Below, piece after piece: positions 1-6,619 of a DNA stretch of 64,000 bases. The DNA comes from Mycobacterium sp. AZCC_0083. Lineage in GTDB: Bacteria; Actinomycetota; Actinomycetes; Mycobacteriales; Mycobacteriaceae. The notes under the pieces were generated by a model, which was not told the origin of the DNA, made no database searches, and worked only from the letters and a program-made list of their open reading frames with translations. A program made the translations under genes and the position numbers. The stretch is from contig NZ_JACHGP010000021.1 in the NCBI RefSeq assembly GCF_014202335.1, positions 45,872 through 109,871 on the forward strand, given 5' to 3'. The stretch's first letter is position 1. Every line of letters begins with the position of its first letter.

Positions 1-104
1 ACTGATGCACTGATGCACTGATGCACTGATGCACTGATGCACTGATGCACTGATGCACTGATGCACTGATGCACTGATGCACTGATGCACTGATGCACTG
101 ATGC
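1..104. repeat. 13-copy perfect 8-bp tandem repeat (unit ACTGATGC)
   Basis: The first 104 bases are 13 uninterrupted identical copies of ACTGATGC. The array starts at the window edge, so its true length is unknown. The period is not a multiple of three, so copy-number change would shift any reading frame crossing it. I see no convincing gene spanning it. It lies downstream of the leftward epimerase gene. Confidence 0.97.
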
Positions 105-155
105 GCTGCGTCGCTCTGCGAAGGTCGACTGCGGAACCGCTTTTACCTGGACTTT

Positions 156-236
156 TGCAACGAAGATTGACAGCCTTCCGCGACACGCCGAGATTTGGTC
201 AAACTACACCGGCGATTCCGGTCAATCTTCGTTGCA
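156..236. repeat. Long perfect inverted repeat (16-bp arms, 49-nt loop)
   Basis: Positions 156-171 (TGCAACGAAGATTGAC) are the exact reverse complement of 221-236. The structure sits 13 bp beyond the stop of the leftward epimerase gene, so it may be a transcription terminator or RNA-end structure. It could also be the terminal repeats of a very small mobile element, or a pair of operator half-sites. There is no U-tract, so the role is unclear. Confidence 0.8.
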
Positions 237-248
237 TCTCGACATCTT

Positions 249-1289
249 CTACTGAGGCGTCCTGGCGCTTTGAGCCGCTTCTCGGATTCCGAGGCCTGGA
301 TGCGTGGGTAGGGCGAATCGTCCTTCCTTTAACTGCACACCGTCATAGGGGTCGTCGTCGAGCCATAGGTGTAAGTCAAGGTCGGCGTAGTCGGCGAGAC
401 ACGTGAGCGTGGCGGCGGCGGTGATGGCGAGGGAGGTCTCGACTTCACAGCCGATCATGACGGACAGTCCTACGGCGCGTGCTGCGGCAATGAGCTGCAT
501 TGCTTCGGTCAGTCCGCCGCACTTGGTGAGTTTGATGTCAATGCCTGAGCAGATGTCGATGAGTGGGCGGAGCGAGGCCAGGTCCGTGATTGATTCGTCG
601 GCGATGACGGGGATGGGTGACGCCGCATGCACTTCAGCCAAACCGTGGAAGTCGTTGGCGGCCACGGGTTGTTCGAGCAGACTGACCCCGCATGGGACGA
701 GCACGTCGTCGATGAGTTCCATCGTGTACTTGGCCGTCCAGCCGCCGTTGGCGTCCACCCGCAGGGGAACGTCGACGGCCCCGGCGATCTCGCGCACGAT
801 CGTCGCGTCCTCCGGGCAGCCCAGCTTGATCTTGAGAGCGCGGTATTTCGTGGCGGCGTCGACGGCGGCGGCGACCATGGAGTCGACGCGGTCGAGGCCG
901 ATGGTGAAGCACAGTTCGCAGGTGGCGTCGGCATCGAGCCCGAGTAGCCGGAACAGTGGTTGGCCCACTAGCTTGCCGACCAGGTCGGCCAGGGCCATGT
1001 CCACGGCCGAGCGGGCGGCTCGGACGTCGGGCAGGTGCTGATCGAGTCGCTTGAGAATGGCGTCGCTGGCGAAGGGATCGTCGCCCAGCAGCGGCGCTGC
1101 CTGGTGTAGGTAATACAGGATGGCGTCGATGGGTTCGCCGCGCCACGGCCCTGGCGCGGCTTCACCATAGCCGGTCTGTCCTCCTGCTGTGATCGCGACG
1201 AACACGTTGTCGACTGCGGTGGTTAGCGAACGCGATATCCGCAGCGGGCTGCGTAGTCTCAACGTTTGGGTCCAGATGTCCATCTGCAT
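249..1289 (-). CDS. Dipeptide epimerase (enolase superfamily)
   Basis: 346 aa, the normal length for L-Ala-D/L-Glu-type dipeptide epimerases of the mandelate racemase/enolase superfamily, cytoplasmic Mg2+ enzymes that invert the alpha-carbon of one dipeptide residue. Visible signatures are the first catalytic lysine pair (ALKIKLG, near residue 155), the metal ligands in VDANGGW, LLEQP and IADES, the second lysine motif DIKLTKCGG, and an acidic DLHLWLDDDP loop near the C-terminus as in dipeptide epimerases. It is the last gene of a leftward cluster, 18 bp after the allantoicase gene, so it is probably co-transcribed with the transporter. Exact dipeptide or N-acyl/N-carbamoyl amino-acid specificity cannot be read from sequence; N-succinylamino acid racemase is an alternative within the superfamily. 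Confidence 0.85.
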   Translation of the reverse strand: MQMDIWTQTLRLRSPLRISRSLTTAVDNVFVAITAGGQTGYGEAAPGPWRGEPIDAILYYLHQAAPLLGDDPFASDAILKRLDQHLPDVRAARSAVDMALADLVGKLVGQPLFRLLGLDADATCELCFTIGLDRVDSMVAAAVDAATKYRALKIKLGCPEDATIVREIAGAVDVPLRVDANGGWTAKYTMELIDDVLVPCGVSLLEQPVAANDFHGLAEVHAASPIPVIADESITDLASLRPLIDICSGIDIKLTKCGGLTEAMQLIAAARAVGLSVMIGCEVETSLAITAAATLTCLADYADLDLHLWLDDDPYDGVQLKEGRFALPTHPGLGIREAAQSARTPQ

Positions 1290-1307
1290 GATCTGGTGCC
1301 CGCCCTT

Positions 1308-2522
1308 TCAGCCGGCGACGCCGAGAAGCAATCGGTCAATGATGATTGACATCGCAGACTCGATACCCGAATCGTCGTCCGGATGCCGCGAGTTGTTCCT
1401 GTCCAGAAGGGGTCGGCGCGCAATCAGTTCATTGGCCATTGTTGCGGAAATCCCTGCTCCAGTGAGGATTTGCGTCAATTGGGATGCGGGCAGCGAGTTC
1501 CACCACGTCTGCGCGAGCACCCAGCGTCCCTCGCTGTCGGGGGTGGCGATGACGCGCACCCGCGACAAGCCGCCGTCGGGCTGCGCTTGGAGGCGGACAT
1601 GGGTTACCGGCGGCAGATAGGAGGCGGGGTTGAGGTCGGTTAGCCAGAAGGTGTGGCGGGTATCGGGTTGCAGGGTCGTCTGCGGCAACAGCTCTTTCCA
1701 CGACCACGAGATCGGATCTGACGTGGTGGTGCCGTCGGTGAGATCGTCGTCTGCACCGTCAAGTGACACGGCGGCGGAGGCGTTGTAGCGGAAGTAGGCG
1801 GTGTCGACCACGAGTCCGTGGACGTGGGCACGAGCGGCCAGCTTGATGATCACCCAGTCAGGTTCTCGTCCGCGGCTGCGCCGAGTCTCCCATCCCTCGC
1901 CCATCGAGCGAGCCATGTCTGGTCGGTTGAGTGCTCTTGCGGGACTGTAGAACCCATCGCTGTTGTCGATGACTTGTCCACCGCACTGTTGTGAGGCCAG
2001 GTCTTGGGCACCGATGTCGAAATCGCGGGGATCGGGCACGGGGTGGCCGTAGATCCGCAGACGCCCCACTCCGCCGTCGGGCCAGATCGTGACGCGAACG
2101 TGGGTGAACCGCGTGTCACCGTCGACGCCGAAGAGGTTCGACTCGTCGGCGGTCAGAGGCGAATCGGGGACGATTTCGTGCCAGTCGGCGTGGGTGAGAT
2201 CCTGAGGCCCGGGATAGCCTTCGACGCCGCAGGCTTCGATCCTGCAGCCCACCGGGTGATTGCCAGTGAACGATGTGGTGTCGACATCGATGGAGCGGAT
2301 GATGCCGGGTGCGCCCAGCCGAACCAACGCCCAATCGACCCCGGGGTCGCGCCGTCGCCTGGTCTCCCAGCCGTCGACGATTTCTCCGCGGGCACTGAAC
2401 GAGCCGGGAACGAAGTGCACCGGTTCCGGGTTGAGCAGGTTCTCCTTCTCCCCGAACGCCTCGTCGCTGGCCGCCATGACGGTGCCCCCGAGCAGTCGCG
2501 CGGCGAGGTCACACCTGGGCAT
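1308..2522 (-). CDS. alc: Allantoicase, with an OHCU-decarboxylase-like C-terminal tail
   Basis: Allantoicase hydrolyses allantoate to ureidoglycolate and urea in purine catabolism. Two allantoicase repeats are visible: DGWETRRRRDPGVDW followed by a VDT...GNHP stretch, and EGWETRRSR...PDW followed by VDTAYFRYN. I start it at the ATG at 2522, because the family begins with a (P)DLA..LGG motif, found here directly after that Met, and an AGGA-like site precedes it. An upstream in-frame ATG at 2615 would add 31 unrelated residues and overlap the regulator gene. The last ~65 residues are odd: SLPASQLTQILTG and ELIARRPLLD resemble the start of OHCU decarboxylase (another ureide-pathway enzyme), but the catalytic part is absent. 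The urea released could feed the urease-like system at 19-24 kb. Confidence 0.83.
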   Translation of the reverse strand: MPRCDLAARLLGGTVMAASDEAFGEKENLLNPEPVHFVPGSFSARGEIVDGWETRRRRDPGVDWALVRLGAPGIIRSIDVDTTSFTGNHPVGCRIEACGVEGYPGPQDLTHADWHEIVPDSPLTADESNLFGVDGDTRFTHVRVTIWPDGGVGRLRIYGHPVPDPRDFDIGAQDLASQQCGGQVIDNSDGFYSPARALNRPDMARSMGEGWETRRSRGREPDWVIIKLAARAHVHGLVVDTAYFRYNASAAVSLDGADDDLTDGTTTSDPISWSWKELLPQTTLQPDTRHTFWLTDLNPASYLPPVTHVRLQAQPDGGLSRVRVIATPDSEGRWVLAQTWWNSLPASQLTQILTGAGISATMANELIARRPLLDRNNSRHPDDDSGIESAMSIIIDRLLLGVAG

Positions 2523-2611
2523 TTCGGTTGTCCTAGTCAAAGCAAACCCTTCGGTTATGACGACGCGCCACTGTTGCGTAATGGCCGGCGGTGGATGGGA
2601 TTTGGACGCAG

Positions 2612-3502
2612 TCAAGGCTGCAGCGAGCGGCGCAGATCTGAGGCGAGTTGCTCAGCGATGCGGCGAAGATGTGGCGCCAGGGCGGGTATGCGTTCAGCCG
2701 TCAGACGATCGGACGGCCCTGTGACGGTCAACGTGAGCGGCACTGGTCCTGCGGCCACGGGCACGGCCACGCAAGAGATTCCTAGCTCCACTTCATCCGT
2801 TTCTGAGGCATATCCGCGTCGACGCACGTGCGCCAGATCGGTAACCAGTTGGGGGGGAAGGGGATTGGCTCGCGGCAGATGACGTTGGATGAAAACCGTG
2901 AGTTCGCTGGGGGTCAGTTGGCTCAGCAGTGCCCGTCCCGCGGCCGTTGCCCGAGCCGGCAGTCGGCGCTCGACCTCGCGGGCCGATCTCGTCGAACCCG
3001 GCATGACCGCTTGTGCGATGTAGACTGCGTCGGCTCCCTCCAGCACCGCCAGGTCGGCGTTCTCGCCGGTCAGCGCCGCGACCTGTTGCAGGGCAGCAGT
3101 GGCCTGAACGCCCAATTTGCGGTTCGTGGCTTCACCGAGCTGGATCAGCGCATGACCCAACCCGTAACGGCGCTCCGACGTGCGCACAACGTGTCCACTG
3201 AGCACCAACGTGTGCAGTAACCCGTGCACGGTGGACTCCGCCAGCTGCAGGCGCTTGGACAGCTCGCGCAGACTGACCTCGCCTCCGGCGTCGGCGATGG
3301 CCTGCAGCACCTCCAGGCCCCTGCGCAGGGAACGCACACCCGAGGACGCGTCAGGACGTTCGGCGCCTCTACCGAGTCCACGCTTATCGGGCACGTCTTC
3401 AATCATGCGACCTGGCGCACAGGCAGGCCCGGCGACGAAACTGACGGCAGCTTGGTAGTGCGCCAAACCATGGCGAACGGCCACTGATGCATCGGGCGTC
3501 AT
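2612..3502 (-). CDS. IclR-family transcriptional regulator
   Basis: 296 aa. An N-terminal winged helix-turn-helix (GLEVLQAIADAGGEVSLREL, then LAESTVHGLLHTLVLSGHV) is followed by the IclR effector domain (VYIAQAVMPGS, ARATAAGRALLSQL, RRRGYASETDEVELGISCVAVPV). The first ~50 residues are unusually long and look unstructured. The start at 3502 is supported because it overlaps the ATPase stop as TGATG, a translational-coupling arrangement; a Met at 3406 is the alternative. Its place between transporter and catabolic genes suggests it controls this leftward operon. The palindrome at 5859-5879 is a candidate binding site (inference). Confidence 0.87.
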   Translation of the reverse strand: MTPDASVAVRHGLAHYQAAVSFVAGPACAPGRMIEDVPDKRGLGRGAERPDASSGVRSLRRGLEVLQAIADAGGEVSLRELSKRLQLAESTVHGLLHTLVLSGHVVRTSERRYGLGHALIQLGEATNRKLGVQATAALQQVAALTGENADLAVLEGADAVYIAQAVMPGSTRSAREVERRLPARATAAGRALLSQLTPSELTVFIQRHLPRANPLPPQLVTDLAHVRRRGYASETDEVELGISCVAVPVAAGPVPLTLTVTGPSDRLTAERIPALAPHLRRIAEQLASDLRRSLQP

Positions 3503-4296
3503 CAGCGGCTCGTCAGTGTGTCGGTGTCGAGGGGCAGTCCCCGTAGGTGCCGCAGGAAAAACCGCTGCGACCTTGGCTGTGAGCTGTTCAGTACCTCGCG
3601 GGCAGTGCCATACTCGATGATTTTCCCGCGGTCCAGCATCATCATGGTGTCGCCGACCTTCGCCGCAAATGGGATGTCATGCGTCACGACGATCAACGTG
3701 GTCCCGGCGGCGCCCAGCTCTAGGATCACGTTCTCCACCTCGTCGACCAGTTCGGGGTCAAGTGCGCTGGTGACCTCGTCGAACAGCAGAACGTCGGGCT
3801 CCAGCGCCGCCGCGCGAGCGATCGCGACCCGCTGCTGCTGACCGCCGGACAGTTCGTGCGGTCGGCGCCGCTCCAGCCCGGCCAGTCCAACCCGTTCCAG
3901 CCAGACAGCCGCCAGCTCGTCCGCCGCGGGTTTGGCCATGCCACGCACTCGCCGCAACGGCAATGCCACGTTGGACAACGTGTTGAGATGTCCGAACAGG
4001 GCGAACTTCTGCGACACCAAGCCCACGCGGCTTCGCAACTGCTTGGCCGGCAGCGAGTCCGTCGGCACGCCGTTGAGGAGCACTGTCCCGGCCGACGTGA
4101 GTTCCAGCCTGTTCAGACACCGCAGGAAGGTGCTCTTCCCCGAGCCCGAGGGGCCCACCACGCTGAGGGTGTGGCCCCGGTGCAGTTGGCATGTGATGTC
4201 GGAGAGCAGCGCTGTGCCGCCGATGGATACGCCCAAGCCCTGGATGTCGAGCACCGGTTGCGTTGCGGTCTCTTCCAACAGTGCGATCTCAGGCAC
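3502..4296 (-). CDS. Polar amino-acid ABC transporter ATP-binding protein
   Basis: 264 aa ATPase of the GlnQ/HisP type. It shows Walker A GPSGSGKST, the Q-loop region, signature LSGGQQQR, Walker B VLLFDEVTSALDPE and the switch His in VVTHD. It overlaps the permease gene by 8 bp and couples to the IclR gene by TGATG, so the genes are co-translated. It energises the permease at 4289-4987 on the cytoplasmic face. The GlnQ subfamily points to a polar amino acid or small amino-acid-like ligand, and the neighbours (allantoicase, dipeptide epimerase) suggest a ureide or peptide-derived amino acid, but the ligand is not determined. Confidence 0.92.
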   Translation of the reverse strand: MPEIALLEETATQPVLDIQGLGVSIGGTALLSDITCQLHRGHTLSVVGPSGSGKSTFLRCLNRLELTSAGTVLLNGVPTDSLPAKQLRSRVGLVSQKFALFGHLNTLSNVALPLRRVRGMAKPAADELAAVWLERVGLAGLERRRPHELSGGQQQRVAIARAAALEPDVLLFDEVTSALDPELVDEVENVILELGAAGTTLIVVTHDIPFAAKVGDTMMMLDRGKIIEYGTAREVLNSSQPRSQRFFLRHLRGLPLDTDTLTSR

Positions 4297-4987
4297 CGGC
4301 CGTCACCTCTTCTCGTGATGCCATTTGCAGCGCGCTGCCGCGACCGGTGCGCGCCAGCTTCTTCTCCAGACGACGGGCCAGTGTCGTCAGTAGAACGTTG
4401 ACCGCCAGGTACATCGCCCCGGCGGTCAGATACAACGGCAATGAGGCGAAGGTGGAGCTGATCGCCTGTTGGGTACGCAGGGTCAGCTCGGTGATCGTGA
4501 TGAAGCCCAACAACGAGGTGTTCTTGATCAGCGCCACCATCTCGTTGGTCAGGGCCGGGATCATGCCCGTGAAGGCTTGCGGCCAGATGATCCTGATGGT
4601 GACGTCCCACCGATCCAGACCCGCCGACAAGCCGGCTTCTTCCTGCTCGCGTCCGACACCGGTCATTGCGCCGCGAACGATCTCGGTGACGTAGCTGGCG
4701 CCGTAGAGGCCCAGTCCGGCCAGCCCGGCGGCCAGCGGGGAGAGCTGCACGCCGATGTAGGGCAGGCCGAAGTACCAGACGTAGAGCTGCACGAGGAACG
4801 GCGTGTTGCGGAACAACCCGACGAAAGCCCGGATTGCCCAGCGCAGCGGCCGGAAGGGCGCGGCGTAGTCCAACGTCCCGAGAATGCCGCCGAGGATCAG
4901 TGCCAGTACGAGAGCCCCGGCGGCGCAGCCCAGCGTGGTGGCAAAACCGGTCGCCAGGTAGGGCAGGTTGTCGATGATGGCGTCCAT
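4289..4987 (-). CDS. Polar amino-acid ABC transporter permease (HisM/GlnP type)
   Basis: 232 aa integral membrane protein. It has hydrophobic segments throughout and the cytoplasmic EAA-type loop (EIVRGAMTGVGREQEEAGLSAG) that docks on the ATPase. Only one permease is present, so it probably forms a homodimer. Its start lies immediately after the stop of the binding-protein gene (no gap), and its 3' end overlaps the ATPase start. The C-terminal ~25 residues are basic and cytoplasmic. Confidence 0.92.
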   Translation of the reverse strand: MDAIIDNLPYLATGFATTLGCAAGALVLALILGGILGTLDYAAPFRPLRWAIRAFVGLFRNTPFLVQLYVWYFGLPYIGVQLSPLAAGLAGLGLYGASYVTEIVRGAMTGVGREQEEAGLSAGLDRWDVTIRIIWPQAFTGMIPALTNEMVALIKNTSLLGFITITELTLRTQQAISSTFASLPLYLTAGAMYLAVNVLLTTLARRLEKKLARTGRGSALQMASREEVTAGA

Positions 4988-5764
4988 TCATGCGCCGTTC
5001 TGCGTGGTGGTGTCACCGAACCACTGCTGGCGCAGTTTGGCCAATGTGCCGTCGGCATCCAAGGCGTCTAGGGCCGAATTGACCTCTGGCAGCAAGGGGC
5101 TGTTCAGCGGTACCACGGCGGCGATGGGCTGTGCGGTGTTCAGCGGTGTGGGGAGAAGCTTCAGTCCGCCGACCTTCTTGACGTAGTAGCCGGCTACCGG
5201 AGCGTCGGTGACGACGGCGTCGGCCCGGCCCTGGGCCACCAGCTGAAATGCCGACGGTGTGTCTTGGACGGTGACGAACTGCGCCGCGGGCAGCTTCTCG
5301 CGAACGAAGGACTCAGGTACGGTGCCCACCTGAACGGCGATCTTGGCGTCTGCCAGACCCGCCAGGTCTTTGACGGACTGGTTCGACTCATTGACGGTCA
5401 AGACGAACGAGTCGCGGACATAGGCCTTCGAGAAGGCCACTTCCTTGCGCCGCTCGGGGGTGTCCAGAATGCCGGAGATTGCGATGTCGGCACGTCCAGA
5501 CGTGACCGTTGCAAGCAAGCTGGTGAACGGCATTTGATCGAAGGCGGCTTTCTTGCCCAGCTTGTCAGCCAGCGCGTTCGCCAGATCAACGTCGAACCCC
5601 ACCAGTTGCCCGTTCTCGATCTGCTCGAAGGGGACGAACCCCGGATTGATTGCCACCCGCAAAGTTCCGCCTGCCGGCGCGCCGGCAGGCGGGTTGCTGC
5701 ATCCAGCCAGCAGCGCCAAGACACAGGCCACCAGTATCAAGCGCACTAAACTCCAGACGCGCAC
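4988..5764 (-). CDS. Amino-acid ABC transporter substrate-binding lipoprotein
   Basis: 258 aa family-3 extracellular solute-binding protein. The N-terminus is a lipoprotein signal with lipobox LLAGC (Cys ~22), so the mature protein is anchored outside the membrane. Typical family-3 stretches follow: LRVAINPGFVPFEQIENG, VGFDVDLANALADKLGK, GRADIAISGILDTPERR and FSKAYVRDSFVL. The start is GTG at 5764 with GAGGGAG upstream. It is the first gene of the leftward operon (binding protein, permease, ATPase, IclR, allantoicase, epimerase). The 414-bp upstream region carries a perfect palindrome (5859-5879) and probably divergent promoters for this operon and the dmf operon. Confidence 0.92.
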   Translation of the reverse strand: MRVWSLVRLILVACVLALLAGCSNPPAGAPAGGTLRVAINPGFVPFEQIENGQLVGFDVDLANALADKLGKKAAFDQMPFTSLLATVTSGRADIAISGILDTPERRKEVAFSKAYVRDSFVLTVNESNQSVKDLAGLADAKIAVQVGTVPESFVREKLPAAQFVTVQDTPSAFQLVAQGRADAVVTDAPVAGYYVKKVGGLKLLPTPLNTAQPIAAVVPLNSPLLPEVNSALDALDADGTLAKLRQQWFGDTTTQNGA

Positions 5765-5858
5765 GTGTTTGCTCCCTCACAACGGTCCGCTCAATCCACG
5801 GAACACAGATCAAAGTCGATGCTTGAACACTGACAGAACGCTCGAGAAGGGGTCAACG

Positions 5859-5879
5859 AACTTCGGCGGCACCGAAGTT
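5859..5879. promoter_or_regulatory. Perfect 21-bp palindrome, candidate operator
   Basis: AACTTCGG (5859-5866) and CCGAAGTT (5872-5879) are exact inverted arms around a 5-bp spacer. It lies 95 bp upstream of the binding-protein start in the 5765-6178 divergent intergenic region. The arm length suits a dimeric regulator such as the IclR protein of the same operon. Assignment to IclR is inference. Confidence 0.6.
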
Positions 5880-6000
5880 AAGTTCCCGTTTCCCGTCTGT
5901 AAAGACCACGCTTAAGTCTCAAACCGCAAGCGCGCCAATACTGTTCGCCCGAGATCCATCCTCGCTACCGTCCGCACCAAGCCCGATCACCGGCCGAATG

Positions 6001-6039
6001 TTACGAATGCTGACAAGGAGTTTCCGCCAGGTTTCGTAA
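6001..6039. promoter_or_regulatory. Widely spaced inverted repeat upstream of the dmf genes
   Basis: TTACGAA (6001-6007) and TTCGTAA (6033-6039) are exact inverted 7-mers separated by 25 bp, about 140 bp upstream of the first dmf gene. It could be a pair of regulator half-sites, for instance for the LuxR protein at 9933. Such a short pair could occur by chance. The rest of 5765-6178 shows no supported gene. Confidence 0.3.
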
Positions 6040-6178
6040 ATCAATACTGGTGCAAGCACATTCGCGTCAATATCCGTCATTTACCCGATGGTGTCGCGAG
6101 CCTGGAGTCGATAACGTCGGAAGAATCCAACAGCCCAGTTGACCTGGTCGTGCACACAGATGCGAAGGAAGCCGGTAG

Positions 6179-6619
6179 ATGATCCCGATTCCGCAAGACG
6201 ACGCCACGCGACAGCAGATGCTCGACGAGATCCAAGCGAGCGTCGAGGACTTTCGCGGAGTGCCCGGGTTCTCCGTTCTGCGTACCGAAAGGCCGGGTAG
6301 CGCGATCGGCGCGCACGCCGGCATCCAGGACGACGTGAGACTCGAGCGCGTGCTGACCCGGATGCGGATGCAGCCGACGGGCGCCTTCGGCGGCAAGCTG
6401 ATCATCGTCTGCACCAAACTCGAGCAGGAGTGGCGCATCGCCAGGCTGTCCGGGATCCGCGGCGTCCCACCGAAGTTCATCGATACCCGCGTGTTCGCCG
6501 ACGAACAGTCCGCGCAGGCCGAGATCTTCGCGATGCGGCTCGAGCAGTACCCCGCCGAGGACGGGATGCCCGAGCACTGCACACCGGCGTGGAAGGCGCG
6601 AGGGGAGAACTGGGCGTGA
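6179..6619 (+). CDS. dmfA1: N,N-dimethylformamidase-type small subunit
   Basis: 146 aa, close to the ~132 aa small (alpha) subunit of bacterial N,N-dimethylformamidase. It lies directly before a clear large subunit with a GTGA overlap, which is the known dmfA1-dmfA2 order. It is soluble, with no signal peptide. The core KLIIVCTKLEQEWRIARLSG looks like the conserved centre of this small family, but I identify it mainly by context. The start at 6179 has GAAGGAAG about 8 bp upstream. In the characterised enzyme the small subunit packs on the large one and has no active-site metal. The true substrate here could be another small N-substituted amide. Confidence 0.75.
   Translation: MIPIPQDDATRQQMLDEIQASVEDFRGVPGFSVLRTERPGSAIGAHAGIQDDVRLERVLTRMRMQPTGAFGGKLIIVCTKLEQEWRIARLSGIRGVPPKFIDTRVFADEQSAQAEIFAMRLEQYPAEDGMPEHCTPAWKARGENWA

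Noticed and set aside
1..104. CRISPR array
   Set aside because: Units are 8 bp and contiguous with no spacers, so it is a simple tandem repeat.
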